A stretch of DNA of 64,000 nucleotides from Cerasicoccus maritimus. GTDB taxonomy: Bacteria; Verrucomicrobiota; Verrucomicrobiia; Opitutales; Cerasicoccaceae. Below are positions 1 through 10,236 of this stretch, one piece after another (position 1 is the first letter of the stretch; each line of letters opens with the position of its first letter). The translations under genes were made by a program, and so were the position numbers. The stretch lies in the NCBI GenBank assembly GCA_031296935.1, contig JAVDPD010000004.1:62001-126000 (forward strand), given 5' to 3'. Under the pieces are notes generated by a model, which saw only the letters and a list, made by a program, of their open reading frames with translations, was not told where the DNA came from and did not search any database.

Positions 1-1454
1 TCATAGTCGTAAGTGTAATCCATGCGCCGAATGAGCGTTGCGAAATCGATGGGCACGATATTCAGCGTCACGCCGATGTCCGACAGGTTTTCCTTGTAGG
101 TCACTACCATGTCTTCCCAGGCACTGGAACCAGACGGGATGAGCAAGTTGAACTCCACCTCATTGTCCTCGGGGCCCATCAGCTTGCCATTGGGGCTCCA
201 CTTAAAGCCGGCTTTGGTCAGCAGCTCGCGCGCCTTATCGGGGTTGTAGCGATATTTGCGAACGTCGTCATTATACCAGTCGCCCTGTGCCTTGGCGACC
301 ATGGAGTCGAGCGGCTGCCCACGCCCGAAGAAAATGGCGTCAATCACAGCCTCGCGGTCGAAGGCGTAAAACATCGCTTGGCGGAACAGCTTGTTGTTAA
401 ACCAAGCCTGCTTGTAGGGCTCGACGTAGGGCTTGCCCTCTTCGTTTTCCCCAGGCTTGAGGTTAAACCAAATCATCGACACCGACGTCGACGGCCCACG
501 CTCATAGATGGAGAAATTATAGAGTTCTTCATTGTCCTTCACCCACGGGTAATCAGTCGGCCCAATACCGGCAATGCTGGTCTGTCCCGTCGCGAATGAA
601 ATGATCGACGTATTCGAGTCACCAACGAATTTCAGGATCAGACGATCCAGATAAGGTAGTCGCTGGCCTTTGGAATCAACCTTCCAGTAGTGCGGATTGG
701 GCTTTAAAATCAGGCGTTCCCCGGGGCGGTAGCTTTCCAGCACGAAGGGGCCGGTGCCGACGATTTCAGACGGATTTTCAATCCCGGTCTGCGTCGACCA
801 CATCTTCATAAATGTGCGATCTTTGTCCGATGCCTCCAGCTTGTGCTTGGGCAAAATAGGCAGGCTCATAATATCAAACATGAACGGCGCATAAATGTCG
901 GGCGTACGAAAGCGGACCGTATATTCATCCACTTTCTCGCACGATAAGGCACCATGCTCGTATTGGAAATCTGAGTACTGCCGCGTTGGATAGCGGGGAG
1001 TTTTTTCTCCTGTTTCCGGATCAACATCTTCAGCGAGGATCAGATTGAAGGTGAACGCGACATCGTCCGCCGTAAAGGGCGCGCCATCAGACCACTTAAT
1101 GCCTTTGCGCAAATGAAAGGTGTAAGTCTTTTGATCATCGCCAACTTCCCAGCTCTTGGCCAATGCGGGCACGACTTTCATTTTCTTAGGATCAAAATCA
1201 GTCAACCCGGCAAACATACGACTGATGATGACTGATGTCGTGAGGTTATTCGGAACCAGATAATTGAACGTGGTCGGCTGCGAACTTTCCGAAGACACAA
1301 ACAAACCGCCGTATTCGCCAGGAGGCGCTTCCGAGACCATCGCTTCATCCGGAATTGGATACTCACCGCGGATAATTGGAGGCGGCGTGGTGTCGCAACC
1401 CGCCAACAGAGCGAGCAGGCAAAATAAAATACTGATGAGACGTGGCTTGTTCAA
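1..1454 (-). CDS. Peptide ABC transporter substrate-binding lipoprotein (family 5), partial
   Basis: Continuous reading frame on the minus strand that runs off the left edge, about 484 codons visible. The proposed TTG start at 1454 gives a lipoprotein signal: basic NKPR, a hydrophobic stretch, then the lipobox LLAGC near residue 20. The rest reads as a family 5 solute-binding protein (oligopeptide/dipeptide/nickel class), with an early LVPNNL..SRMF segment, [23 protein letters not shown] near residue 100, and the GTGPFVL..Y.PGE segment typical of the family. It would bind a peptide or similar solute outside the cytoplasmic membrane and pass it to a DppBC-type permease. No permease is visible; it may lie left of the window. 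The start codon is uncertain because the ATG at about 1482 is out of frame. The family call is firm, the substrate unknown. Confidence 0.85.
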   Translation of the reverse strand, partial: MNKPRLISILFCLLALLAGCDTTPPPIIRGEYPIPDEAMVSEAPPGEYGGLFVSSESSQPTTFNYLVPNNLTTSVIISRMFAGLTDFDPKKMKVVPALAKSWEVGDDQKTYTFHLRKGIKWSDGAPFTADDVAFTFNLILAEDVDPETGEKTPRYPTRQYSDFQYEHGALSCEKVDEYTVRFRTPDIYAPFMFDIMSLPILPKHKLEASDKDRTFMKMWSTQTGIENPSEIVGTGPFVLESYRPGERLILKPNPHYWKVDSKGQRLPYLDRLILKFVGDSNTSIISFATGQTSIAGIGPTDYPWVKDNEELYNFSIYERGPSTSVSMIWFNLKPGENEEGKPYVEPYKQAWFNNKLFRQAMFYAFDREAVIDAIFFGRGQPLDSMVAKAQGDWYNDDVRKYRYNPDKARELLTKAGFKWSPNGKLMGPEDNEVEFNLLIPSGSSAWEDMVVTYKENLSDIGVTLNIVPIDFATLIRRMDYTYDY

Positions 1455-1647
1455 CGTCGCCCAAAGAAAAGACCCTCGCGCATAAAGGCAAGTAAACGCT
1501 GCGAGTTTCCGCGCTCGTTGAATACTGACTGATTAAGGTTTCAGAACGACAGCATGGCCAGTCGGGCGCGATATGCGCATACTCTCAGGCATACCCTTAA
1601 CTCGTGGCACCGTGCCAACGAATCCAGCTAACCTCATAAAAACCCCT

Positions 1648-4272
1648 ATGCTTGTATCTACCCGTGATCGACTTCGCCGGGTGCCGCTCTGGCTCTGCTC
1701 GGCCACCCTCGCGCTGAGCGCCGTAGCCTCACCACCCACCAACTACGAGCTCGTCTTCGAGGACGAGTTCACCGGCTCCTCCCTCGACCCCTCCATCTGG
1801 CACATCGACGAAGGCGCGCGCAAAGATGCGATCAATGTCGCCGACGCAATCGAAGTCTCGAACGGCCAACTAACCATCTCCACCTGGACCGAAGACAACC
1901 AAACCGGCACGGCCAACGACGTCCACCACACCGGCTTCATCACCACCAACGATCTCTTCCTGCACCCCTTTGGCTACTTCGAGGCCAGCATCCGCTTCGA
2001 CCAGGGGGCCACCGGCGCGTGGCACGCCTTCTGGCTCATGCCCGGCGGCAGCACCCCGATTTGGGGAACGCCCGATGCTGAGACTGGCGCGGAAATCGAC
2101 ATCATCGAATACCGCTACACGCGCAAGGTGACACCCATCGACCTCACTGCTGATATGCACTGCGCGCTCCACTGGAACGGCTACTACGGCGGCCACCAGA
2201 AAACTGGCACGGACCCCGACCCGCAGCCGCTGAATAACGGTGACTCGCTGATGGACGGCCAGTTCCACACCTACGCGGTGCTCTGGACGCCCGAAAAATA
2301 CGAGTTCTACTTCGACGGAACCAAGGTTTGGGAAACGACCGATGGCCTTTCCTTCGCCTACTCCAACATCATCCTGAGCTCCGAAGTCGCGAGTAATGTC
2401 AACTGGGCCGGCGTTACGCCGGAGGGCGGCTATGGCGCAAAAGGCGCCAGCACGAATCCGAAGTTCACCGTCGAGTATGTGCGCGTTTATAATCTAAAAG
2501 ACAGCGTTTCCGGCCAAGCCGCGTTTAACAGCGACCCCATCCCCGGCACACTCGAAGCGGAAAACTTCGACGTCGGTGGCAAAGGCGTTGCCTACTATGA
2601 CAAGTCCGACAGCGGCCCTGGCACGAACACCACTTACCGCAGCGGGGAGGATGTGGATATCGACGCCGATGCCTCCGCCAGCAACGGCTACTACGTTTCC
2701 GAGCCCAGCGTTAATGAATGGCTTGAATACACGATCTCCACCACGCAGCCCGGCTACTACAGCGCCTCGGTCGACATCGCCCGCGTGCAGGACACCAGCG
2801 ACAATTCCGACAACGGCATGATGCTCTTCTACGCCAACGGCGAACAACTCGGCCTCAACCGCACGGACGACACAGGCGGCTGGACAAGCTTTGCAACGCA
2901 AAGTATTCCATCATACCTTTACCTGCAAAGCGGCGACACCTTTACCGTGCGCTTCGAAAACAGCCGCGACATCAACTTCGACGCCATTCATTTCGACTAC
3001 CTCGGCACCAAGGCCGACGCCCGCGAAGGTGAATCCGCCACGCTCAGCGGACCGACCATCATCGGCTCTGAGCTCTGCTCCGGCAGCCAATTCATCACTG
3101 GCTTTGGTTCCACAACCACCGTCCACACCGCGCAATTTGACAACGTCGATGGCTTCAACGACGGCGGAGATGTCACCATGACACTACGCTACAGCTGGTA
3201 CAACACCAACGTTAACAAGACCACCGGCGTCAAGGTGAAGGTCAACGGCGCATACCTCCAGAACAACGGCAGCGATCTGCTCATCCCGTTTGTCAGCACT
3301 GGCAGTTGGAATCATTGGAAGAACATCACCCTGACACTCCCCAACATGCTCGCTGGCGCCAACAACACCGTCATTCTTGAATCCAACGCCATCAGCAACC
3401 AGAACATCCGCGTCGATTCCGTGATCTTCACCCGCGACGAACCGCTGCCCGTAACCGGCGGTGGCCAAATCACCACGATCGAAGCGGAAGACTCCGGCAA
3501 CATCATGCTCGGCAACCCCGGCAACGAAGCCTACGTAGCGACTCACGCCAACGCATCCTATGGCGCCTACGTCAAAGGCCTCAACAAATCCAATGCCGGC
3601 GTCGAGTTCCCGAGCATCACGGCAGGCAGCGGCCAGGCGACGATCACTATCTACTACGCCAATGGCTCCGGTGCCTCCTCCAACAAAGCCCTCGAAGTCA
3701 ACGGCGTCTCGCAGGATGTGACGTTTCCCGCCACCTCCTCGTTGACAGACTTCAGCGGCTCGGTCCAAGCCACCGTCACCCTAACCGGCAGCGATAACAT
3801 AAAAATCTATCGCAAGCACAACGACAGTACCGACGGCGCGGCCCTGCGCATCGACTACATCGTCATCGAAACCACAGCCACAGCCAGCATCGATGAATAC
3901 ACCGAAGCCGAAGGCCTGGAGTTCGGCCAAGCCATCCAGGGCACGCACGCCAATGCATCCAACGGGGCTTATGTAGACCGCTTCAACAAGTCTGCATCCG
4001 GCATCGAGTGGATCGTCACGGCACCCGCAGACATGCAAGCCACGCTGACCATTGGCTACGGCAATGGCACTGGATCGGAATCACTCAAAATGCTAAACGT
4101 CAATGGCGTCGACACCCTGCTAACCTTCCCCACCACTACCGGCTGGAACGACTACTCCGGCGTCTTCCAAATGACAATCGATCTACAAGCGGGCAGTAAC
4201 GTCATCAAGCTCTGGCGCGACGGCGCAGGCATCGACTCACTGCGTGTCGACTGGCTCAGCCTCAGCAATTGA
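1648..4272 (+). CDS. Secreted glycoside hydrolase family 16 with CBM6/CBM35-like modules
   Basis: An 874-residue secreted glycan hydrolase. The ATG at 1648 is chosen over the in-frame ATG at 1573 because it is followed at once by a signal peptide (basic RDRLRR, hydrophobic core, cut near SAVAS). Catalytic domain about residues 30-290: the motif EIDIIE (E149, D151, E154) is the beta-bulge form of the GH16 active site (nucleophile and acid/base glutamates), as in laminarinases, agarases, porphyranases and carrageenases. A CBM6-type module follows (LEAENFD start, NFDAIHFDY end, about 300-450), then a beta-sandwich of unclear type (about 460-605), then two related CBM35-like modules that both contain a THANAS.GAYV segment (about 610-870). 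The substrate is probably a marine beta-glucan or galactan but cannot be fixed from sequence alone. A strong hairpin lies just downstream. Confidence 0.9.
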   Translation: MLVSTRDRLRRVPLWLCSATLALSAVASPPTNYELVFEDEFTGSSLDPSIWHIDEGARKDAINVADAIEVSNGQLTISTWTEDNQTGTANDVHHTGFITTNDLFLHPFGYFEASIRFDQGATGAWHAFWLMPGGSTPIWGTPDAETGAEIDIIEYRYTRKVTPIDLTADMHCALHWNGYYGGHQKTGTDPDPQPLNNGDSLMDGQFHTYAVLWTPEKYEFYFDGTKVWETTDGLSFAYSNIILSSEVASNVNWAGVTPEGGYGAKGASTNPKFTVEYVRVYNLKDSVSGQAAFNSDPIPGTLEAENFDVGGKGVAYYDKSDSGPGTNTTYRSGEDVDIDADASASNGYYVSEPSVNEWLEYTISTTQPGYYSASVDIARVQDTSDNSDNGMMLFYANGEQLGLNRTDDTGGWTSFATQSIPSYLYLQSGDTFTVRFENSRDINFDAIHFDYLGTKADAREGESATLSGPTIIGSELCSGSQFITGFGSTTTVHTAQFDNVDGFNDGGDVTMTLRYSWYNTNVNKTTGVKVKVNGAYLQNNGSDLLIPFVSTGSWNHWKNITLTLPNMLAGANNTVILESNAISNQNIRVDSVIFTRDEPLPVTGGGQITTIEAEDSGNIMLGNPGNEAYVATHANASYGAYVKGLNKSNAGVEFPSITAGSGQATITIYYANGSGASSNKALEVNGVSQDVTFPATSSLTDFSGSVQATVTLTGSDNIKIYRKHNDSTDGAALRIDYIVIETTATASIDEYTEAEGLEFGQAIQGTHANASNGAYVDRFNKSASGIEWIVTAPADMQATLTIGYGNGTGSESLKMLNVNGVDTLLTFPTTTGWNDYSGVFQMTIDLQAGSNVIKLWRDGAGIDSLRVDWLSLSN

Positions 4273-4287
4273 TCTACACAAATGGAC

Positions 4288-4332
4288 CCTCATAAAACGC
4301 GGCATCCTAGGTTGCCGCGTTTTATCATGAGG
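4288..4332. terminator. Bidirectional terminator between convergent genes
   Basis: Long inverted repeat: the arm CCTCATAAAACGCGGCA pairs with TGCCGCGTTTTATCATGAGG around a short loop, with one bulged base. A-rich and T-rich tracts sit inside the stem on both strands. It lies between the GH16 gene and the convergent oxidoreductase gene, and its right arm covers that gene's stop codon. Confidence 0.8.
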
Positions 4333-5284
4333 CGCGATGAGCATCCAACACACGGTCAGTCAGGAGACCATCTCGACCAGACGTTTCATTTGGCGCGCCA
4401 TCCAGCAACACGGATTCAATGTGGCGCATTAAGCCAACATGCGGCGCGACATCGGGAGCACAGGCAAAGTTCTCTTCTCCCGCTTTGCATCGCAAAGTAA
4501 ATTTTCCACTGTCCAAGCTATCGGTTCGAATTTCGCCCAGCGTTCCTGAGAGCACAAATCGATCAATAAAACTTTGCGACGCAAAGTTCCCAACAAACAC
4601 AGCTTGCCCGCCACCATCATACGTCACCAGCATCGTCGCTAAATCTTCTATCAGCGAGTCTTCGTGCAAACGACGCATAGCGCCATGCATGGCCGCTGGG
4701 TCGCCTAGAAAGTCGTTCATCAGATCAATGCGGTGCGCCAGAATATCCACAAACAACCCGCCCCCGGAAACCTGCGGATCGACACGCCAGCCGTGCTCTT
4801 TCCCCGGCCGATACGGCATGGAATATTCGGCCTGCCCATGAATCAACTCGCCGAGGGCGCCGCCAGCAATCAGCTCGCGCATCTTTGCCACGTGCGGATG
4901 AAAGCGCCGGTAGTAGGCCACGAACAACTCCACCCCCGCGCGCTCGCAGGCATCGATCATCGCTTGCGAATCCTCCGCCGTCATGCCCATCGGCTTCTCC
5001 ACCAGCACGTGATGCCCACGCTCCGCCGCCGCGATCACGTAGTCCTTATGGCGACTCGGCGGCGTAGCGATGTAGACGATATTGACGTCCTCGCAATTCA
5101 GCACTTCGTCCGCATCATCCGTGCGCAGCGGCACATCATAAGCGTCCGCAAATGGCGTCAGTTTGGCGACGGCACGACGCATGACCGCAGAGATGCGACT
5201 ACGCGGGCACAACGCAATCGACGGACCGCTTTTCTTTTCCACCACATCGCCACAACCGATAATCCCCCAATTAAGTTCATGCAT
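4325..5284 (-). CDS. Gfo/Idh/MocA family oxidoreductase
   Basis: A cytoplasmic NAD(P)-dependent oxidoreductase of about 319 residues, acting on sugars, inositols or related polyols in this family. The N-terminal Rossmann motif GIIGCGDV (residues 7-14) binds the dinucleotide, and the family hallmark VEKPMG (EKP near residue 95) lies at the end of the Rossmann fold. The C-terminal alpha/beta domain contains the GGGLFVDILAHRIDL segment expected around the catalytic histidine. The ATG at 5284 is preferred over the longer frame from 5338 because the Rossmann strand begins five residues after it. Its substrate cannot be told. A palindromic repeat array (5352-5465) lies immediately upstream. The frame ends within a bidirectional hairpin. 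Confidence 0.88.
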   Translation of the reverse strand: MHELNWGIIGCGDVVEKKSGPSIALCPRSRISAVMRRAVAKLTPFADAYDVPLRTDDADEVLNCEDVNIVYIATPPSRHKDYVIAAAERGHHVLVEKPMGMTAEDSQAMIDACERAGVELFVAYYRRFHPHVAKMRELIAGGALGELIHGQAEYSMPYRPGKEHGWRVDPQVSGGGLFVDILAHRIDLMNDFLGDPAAMHGAMRRLHEDSLIEDLATMLVTYDGGGQAVFVGNFASQSFIDRFVLSGTLGEIRTDSLDSGKFTLRCKAGEENFACAPDVAPHVGLMRHIESVLLDGAPNETSGRDGLLTDRVLDAHRAS

Positions 5285-5351
5285 AAACGGGAACCCTAGC
5301 GAGCTCCCGCCCCTTGGCAACATCGGGCTCGTTTCCATATAAAATCACACC

Positions 5352-5465
5352 GCCTGTGCGATTATTCAGCACCGACGCTGCTAAACCTTAGCGCAGCCTG
5401 TGTCATTACTTAGCACTGCCTGTGCTAAACCTTAGCAGCGGTCGTGCGATGACTCAGCACCACCA
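5352..5465. repeat. Tandem array of about five 22-bp hairpin units
   Basis: Five head-to-tail units of about 22 bp. Each is a short palindrome: arms GTGC/GCAC around GATTATTCA or GATGACTCA, and arms GCTAA/TTAGC around ACC, separated by GCC-like linkers. The sequence differs between units but the ability to fold is kept. It lies in the 460-bp gap between the oxidoreductase and ankyrin genes, 68 bp before the oxidoreductase start. Arrays of the same design lie at 31614-31685 and 32691-33004. Confidence 0.65.
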
Positions 5466-5573
5466 GTATTCCGCTGAGGCATAGCCCAACATCCCGAAAA
5501 TGGCTCGATTTCACCAGCTCCGCGCCGGTTCCTCGGTTAGGAACTGTCAGTTCCCAAGGCAGGCAACGCCCAC

Positions 5574-5673
5574 TGGAGGGCAACGCTTCGTCGTTGCCGC
5601 ATTAGGTGGGATCAGATTTTCGGGGAGGCAGAGTGGCCAGCAGGTTGCGGCAACGACAAAGCGTTGCCCTCCA
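5574..5673. repeat. REP-like inverted repeat element (28-bp arms)
   Basis: Two 28-bp arms, 5574-5601 and 5646-5673, are inverted copies with a single mismatch (core GGAGGGCAACGC...GTTGCCGC), separated by 44 bp. A close single-arm relative is at 33046-33073. This points to a dispersed REP/MITE-like family. A smaller palindrome, GGAACTGTCAGTTCC, lies just to the left at about 5540-5554. No coding sequence is evident here. Confidence 0.7.
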
Positions 5674-5745
5674 ACCAAACAACCTGTCGAGCGGGACGCT
5701 GGATACTCACGCCGCATCGCCGCAACCATCCGCTCTTCGGGCGCG

Positions 5746-7266
5746 CTAGTGTGGTGCCAGCCAGTGCTTGCGGTAGCACTCATCCAAAGCCTCGTGACCA
5801 GTGGGCATCCAGCTTGGGTCGAGCGGCGCCCCTGCATTGAGCAGAAGCTTGGTCACAGCAACGTGATCGCGCGGCTTGCCCGTTTCCCAACCATACTGGG
5901 CACCATGGTTACAGGTCATCAGTGGCTGGCCGCCAAACTCATTACGAGCCGTTAATGGCGGATTCGGATCACGCTCAAGCAGCAGCGCCACCACCTCCGC
6001 ATAACCATGGAACGCAGCGCGATCCAGCGGAGTGGATTCATGCACGCCGCGCGCATGCGGATCGAGTCCGATATCCAACATCAACTTCACCGAATCCAAG
6101 CGACATTCCCACGCGGCTTCCGCCATGAGACGACTCCCATTCGCCAGTGTGCGCATGGATTCCGGCGCACGCGTCAGGAGCTTTTTCGCAGTGACTTCAT
6201 CTGCCCGCCAAAGCGCATCCAAAAAGACAACCGATTCCGGACTATGGGCATTCAAAAATGCCTCCACCTCTTTATGCTTTAGCCGACGCGCCAATTCCAA
6301 AGGAGCTGCCACCTTCAACTGCCAAATATAAATGTGGCCGCCTTCATCATTCGCGTAAGGCGGCAAGCCGATGCGATGCTCCAAACAAATCGGATCTTGC
6401 TCGATACACCGTTGCGCCAGTGCGACATCGTTAAGCATCACGGCCATAAACAAGTCGGGCGTGGTGCCAAGACTGAGCAAATGACGACACAGGTTCGGCT
6501 GACCAACCAAATATTGCGCGGGCGTAGCAGTGTGGTCCACATCGCGCGCATCCAGGTCCGCGCCATATTGAACCAATAGATCGATCACCTCCGTGCTCGC
6601 GGCCACGTGCAACGGAGTTTGCCCGTCGCCTCCTCGCGCCCGGGCGAGAGCGGGATCGGACTCCAACATCGCACGCAGTTCATTGACTAAGTTTAGCCGC
6701 GCCGCCGCAAACACAGTCAATGACGCGCCGAGCTCAAGCAGTTGCGGCAAGAGCTCGGGCTTGGCTTGGTCGAGCAGTGTAAAGCCACCGCATTTCCACT
6801 GGGTTGCGCTGTTTAAATCCGCCCCGAACTCCTTGAGCATCGCAAGAAACTCCAGGTCATCAGCCACGGCATGCACCGCCATGGAATCAAAAGAAAACAG
6901 CGGAGCATTGATCTGGGCCCTCACCGCTACATGCGACTCCAAAAGCGCACGCGCAGCGGCAAGGTCACGTCGCTTGACCGCAGCAACGAATTGCTCAACT
7001 GGCGTCTGCGTGAGGGACTCGATTTTCAGCTTCAGCTTCGCCCACGAGGCAAAGCCATAACCGCGCGCAATGACCAACTGAGCGTCGAGCAGCTTACTCT
7101 CGGCCGGAGTGGGCGCTTTCGGGTGAAGCGCCCGAATGCGTTCAACCGCGTCTGGTTCATTTTTCCAATATGCCCTCAGCAATTGCTTGGCGCGCTTTTG
7201 TTGCTGCTCCCAATTGGGCTTAGCAGGTAATGGGCTGACCCATTGGGGATCCGGTGATTGTTTCAT
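5746..7266 (-). CDS. Ankyrin-repeat protein
   Basis: A 506-residue cytoplasmic protein with no signal peptide. After a charged N-terminal region (about 1-90, containing WEQQQKRAKQLL and ARGYGFASWAKLK, typical of this bacterial ankyrin group) come degenerate ankyrin repeats to the C-terminus. The clearest are GDGQTPLHVAASTEVIDLLVQYGAD near residue 215 and STPLDRAAFHGYAEVVALLLERD near residue 415. Such repeats mediate protein binding; no enzymatic domain is visible. It starts at an ATG preceded by AGGAGG (GGAGGTAAGTC just upstream), a good ribosome binding site. Neighbours give no functional hint. Function unknown. Confidence 0.85.
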   Translation of the reverse strand: MKQSPDPQWVSPLPAKPNWEQQQKRAKQLLRAYWKNEPDAVERIRALHPKAPTPAESKLLDAQLVIARGYGFASWAKLKLKIESLTQTPVEQFVAAVKRRDLAAARALLESHVAVRAQINAPLFSFDSMAVHAVADDLEFLAMLKEFGADLNSATQWKCGGFTLLDQAKPELLPQLLELGASLTVFAAARLNLVNELRAMLESDPALARARGGDGQTPLHVAASTEVIDLLVQYGADLDARDVDHTATPAQYLVGQPNLCRHLLSLGTTPDLFMAVMLNDVALAQRCIEQDPICLEHRIGLPPYANDEGGHIYIWQLKVAAPLELARRLKHKEVEAFLNAHSPESVVFLDALWRADEVTAKKLLTRAPESMRTLANGSRLMAEAAWECRLDSVKLMLDIGLDPHARGVHESTPLDRAAFHGYAEVVALLLERDPNPPLTARNEFGGQPLMTCNHGAQYGWETGKPRDHVAVTKLLLNAGAPLDPSWMPTGHEALDECYRKHWLAPH

Positions 7267-7444
7267 GACTTACCTCCTTGGCAGCTTACTGCCTGATGGT
7301 TGATTGCCGGACGCCCGCGAGCCGACGAGAAGGTTCGCCATACCAAAGATGACTGTGGATACTACAGGTGGGCGTAGCCCTTTCCGCGGACGAGGATGCT
7401 GCCTGAAACAACGCCGCCGATGTTTGAATGCACGAAAATTTATG

Positions 7445-9010
7445 TCAATAAAACAAACGGCGGTCGAGACTGCGGTATTGGATGGCCTCCAGCAAATGCA
7501 CAGTCTCGATCGATGCCGCGCCGGAGAGGTCGGCGATTGTGCGGGCCACTTTTAAAATGCGGTCGTAGGCACGGGCACTGAGCTTTAGCTCTTCCATCGC
7601 TTGTTGAAGCAGATCGCCTTGCTCGCGGTTGATCGCGCAATGCTGGCGAATCTGCCGATGGCTCATGCGCGCATTGCAGGCCGTCAAGCGACTGCCATTT
7701 TTATCGGACAGAAAACGTCGACCCTGCACGCCGCGGGCTTCCATCACGCGCTCACGCATCACGGCTGAGCTCTCGCCCTTCTCGGCGGAACGAAGTTCCT
7801 CAAAAGTCAAAGCCGGTGCCTCGACGTGCAAGTCGATACGGTCCAGCAAAGGACCCGAAATACGACTGCGGTAGCGCTGAATCGTCGTCGGGTTACAGCG
7901 GCATTCGTGGCGGTTGTCTCCGAGGTAGCCACACGGGCACGGATTCATCGCCGCCACGAGCATCAAAGCGGCTGGGAGCGTTACCTTGCCCGCGCTGCGG
8001 GAGATCGTCACGTCGCCATCTTCGAGCGGCTGGCGCAGCACCTCGAGCGTAGAGCGCTTAAACTCCGGCATCTCATCGAGGAACAGCACCCCGTGGTGCG
8101 CGAGGGAAATCTCACCCGGGCCTGGGTTCGCGCCGCCACCAATCAAACCCACGTCACTGATCGTGTGATGCGGCGAGCGGAAAGGCCGCGCAAAGCAGCG
8201 GTTCTCGTCTTTAAAACTCACACCCGCGGCCGACTGCACCGCGAGGATTTCCAAATATTCGTCGAGCGTGGGCTCGGGCATGATCGTCGGAATGCGCTTC
8301 GCGATCATGCTCTTGCCACTGCCAGGCGGGCCGACCAAAAGGAGATTATGCCCACCAGCGACCGCGATCTCCACCGCACGTCGCACCGTATGTTGGCCTT
8401 TGACTTCAGAAAAATCGATCCAGTGCGCGGCGTCCGGCGGTTGGCGAAACGGGCTCTGCTTGGAGTCAAGTGGCTGCACACTCAGCTCGCCTTCGATTAG
8501 TCGGACGGCTTCGTCGAGCGAGCGCACGGGAATGACTTCGACGTCTTCCACGAGCGCAGCTTCGTCCGCCGACTCCGGCGGCAGGATCACGCCACGCTTA
8601 CCCGTCTGCCGCGCTAGCATGGCCAACGCCAACCCTCCTCGAATAGGGCGTAGACCTCCGGACAAACTCAGCTCGCCAGCAATGATGTATTGGTCGAGAA
8701 AGCCAGCCAGCTTCTCGTCACCGATCTGCCGCGTAGCGCCGAGCATGCCCAGCGCGATGGGCAGGTCATACATTGGGCCCTCCTTGCGAATGTCACCCGG
8801 GGCCAGGTTGATCGTGGTCCGCGTTTCCGGGTTTTTAAAGCCGGTGTTGCTCAGCGCAGAGCGCACGCGATCAATGGACTCCTTAACGGCGGAGTCTGGC
8901 AGCCCCACCATAAATACCTTGGGATCACCGTGTTCACCCGCATTGACCTCCACCTGTACGGAATGTGCGTCAATACCCAGCAGGGCTCCAGATTGAATCG
9001 TAGCGAGCAT
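7445..9010 (-). CDS. comM: YifB/ComM-family Mg-chelatase-like AAA+ ATPase
   Basis: A 521-residue homologue of ComM/YifB. Domain order: N-terminal Lon-protease-like fold ([20 protein letters not shown], residues 20-40), then an AAA+ Mg-chelatase core with Walker A GPPGSGKS (227-234) and the Walker B region [10 protein letters not shown], then the C-terminal Mg_chelatase_C segment ([18 protein letters not shown]). In naturally competent bacteria ComM is a hexameric helicase that extends branch migration of incoming DNA during recombination. The ATG at 9010 matches the conserved [15 protein letters not shown] start; the frame extends 12 codons further upstream but those are not conserved. It is a single gene in this window; no other competence gene is nearby. 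Length is normal for the family. Confidence 0.93.
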   Translation of the reverse strand: MLATIQSGALLGIDAHSVQVEVNAGEHGDPKVFMVGLPDSAVKESIDRVRSALSNTGFKNPETRTTINLAPGDIRKEGPMYDLPIALGMLGATRQIGDEKLAGFLDQYIIAGELSLSGGLRPIRGGLALAMLARQTGKRGVILPPESADEAALVEDVEVIPVRSLDEAVRLIEGELSVQPLDSKQSPFRQPPDAAHWIDFSEVKGQHTVRRAVEIAVAGGHNLLLVGPPGSGKSMIAKRIPTIMPEPTLDEYLEILAVQSAAGVSFKDENRCFARPFRSPHHTISDVGLIGGGANPGPGEISLAHHGVLFLDEMPEFKRSTLEVLRQPLEDGDVTISRSAGKVTLPAALMLVAAMNPCPCGYLGDNRHECRCNPTTIQRYRSRISGPLLDRIDLHVEAPALTFEELRSAEKGESSAVMRERVMEARGVQGRRFLSDKNGSRLTACNARMSHRQIRQHCAINREQGDLLQQAMEELKLSARAYDRILKVARTIADLSGAASIETVHLLEAIQYRSLDRRLFY

Positions 9011-9096
9011 GCCGCGTTTTATTATAGCGTATCCAAACGAGCACAAGCATTATCCATGAAAAACTGGCCACTTGCCAGATTCAGGCACTGAATGCG

Positions 9097-9303
9097 TCAC
9101 TTACGCTCCACTTTAACCAGGCGCTCCATCGCGCCATCGAAGTTACTGAACCACTGCGGGTTGGTCTTAAAGATCCAAATTGCAGCGAGCACGCCGATCA
9201 AAATAACGCCAAACCAACCGGTCTTCTTCACAAAAAGCCCAGTAGCAATCACCCCACCGATGACCAAAATCACCGGCAAGTATTGTTGCAGGTCAGCATT
9301 CAC
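9097..9303 (-). CDS. Small two-TM membrane protein
   Basis: A 68-residue protein with two predicted transmembrane segments (LPVILVIGGVIATGLFV and FGVILIGVLAAIWIF) joined by the short loop KKTGWFG, and a basic C-terminal tail (MERLVKVERK). It lies between the ComM gene and the divergent hydrolase gene. Codon use looks normal for the neighbourhood. No family recognised. Confidence 0.6.
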   Translation of the reverse strand: MNADLQQYLPVILVIGGVIATGLFVKKTGWFGVILIGVLAAIWIFKTNPQWFSNFDGAMERLVKVERK

Positions 9304-9573
9304 GAGTAAAGATACTGTTTAAACACGTATTTGAGTCAAGGTTCTCAACCCCTCAATTTTTTATCAGTAGATTGCCGTATGGCAAAACCTGGGGTAACCA
9401 TAGAAATCCTCCTTACACGAACCGACATTTTTTGAACACCACTGGAGGTTTCCCGTCAAATATAGATAGGGCAACGGTTGGAAGCATCGCCTATCCACTT
9501 TTACAATCATTTGTCCTTCAATTACTTAACAATTAAGCCATCAAATTGGCCCGACAAACGCAACCACACCAGC

Positions 9574-10188
9574 ATGGACCTAACACAATTACCACAGCCG
9601 GGCTCGCTGCAAAACGGCGACCTCATCTTCATCGCCGTGCCAAGCTTTCTGTTTCGCGCCGTCGCAGCCGCCAGCATGAGCTGGACGTCTCACGTCGGGA
9701 TGATTCTCCATGACAAAGAGGGGACGCCGTGGGTCTACGAAAGCGCCATTCCGCGCGCACGCCGCGTCTCGCTGGAATCGTTCATTGCCCGTAGTGACAA
9801 GCGCCGCTACGCCATTACCCGCCCGACTGCGCCTCTGACTGAAGCCCAAGGCCGCGCCCTCCACCGCGCAGCAGAGTCCCGCCTAGGCCGCTGGTATGAC
9901 ATCGGTTTCGACCTCGATGGACGCCGACTCTACTGTTCGAAATTCGTCCAGGAATGCTATCACGAAGCCACCGGACGTCGCATCGGAGCCGAGGTGACCT
10001 TCCGTGAGCTCCTCGCCGCCAATCCCGACCACGGCCTCAGCTTTTGGCGCTGGTGGTTTGCGGGCCTTATTCCGTGGGACCGCCGCACCGTCTCCCCCGG
10101 CAGCCAGCTCGAAAGCCCGCAGATGGAGCTGCTCATCGACACCGGCGCGGACGACGACGCAGCTGAGCCGTTGTTGAAAGCGAGCTAA
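9574..10188 (+). CDS. YiiX/YebB-like permuted NlpC/P60 cysteine hydrolase
   Basis: A protein of about 204 residues from the ATG at 9574; the frame runs back to 9478, but the conserved fold begins at GDLIFIAVP shortly after 9574. It resembles permuted papain-fold YiiX/YebB enzymes. The segment SHVGMIL supplies the histidine and RLYCSKFVQECY the cysteine (order H then C, as in the permuted class). Such enzymes are predicted amidases or peptidases on lipids or peptidoglycan-derived peptides; the true substrate is unknown. No signal peptide is evident, so it is probably cytoplasmic. The call rests on motif order and spacing. Confidence 0.7.
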   Translation: MDLTQLPQPGSLQNGDLIFIAVPSFLFRAVAAASMSWTSHVGMILHDKEGTPWVYESAIPRARRVSLESFIARSDKRRYAITRPTAPLTEAQGRALHRAAESRLGRWYDIGFDLDGRRLYCSKFVQECYHEATGRRIGAEVTFRELLAANPDHGLSFWRWWFAGLIPWDRRTVSPGSQLESPQMELLIDTGADDDAAEPLLKAS

Positions 10189-10236
10189 ATCAAGACTTGC
10201 CTAGCCAATCACGATTGGGAACTTTCATAAGCCCCC

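Noticed and set aside
4520..4540. GGTTCGAATTTCGCC as a tRNA T-arm
   Set aside because: Lies inside the oxidoreductase gene and has no acceptor or D-arm partners; no tRNA found in the window.
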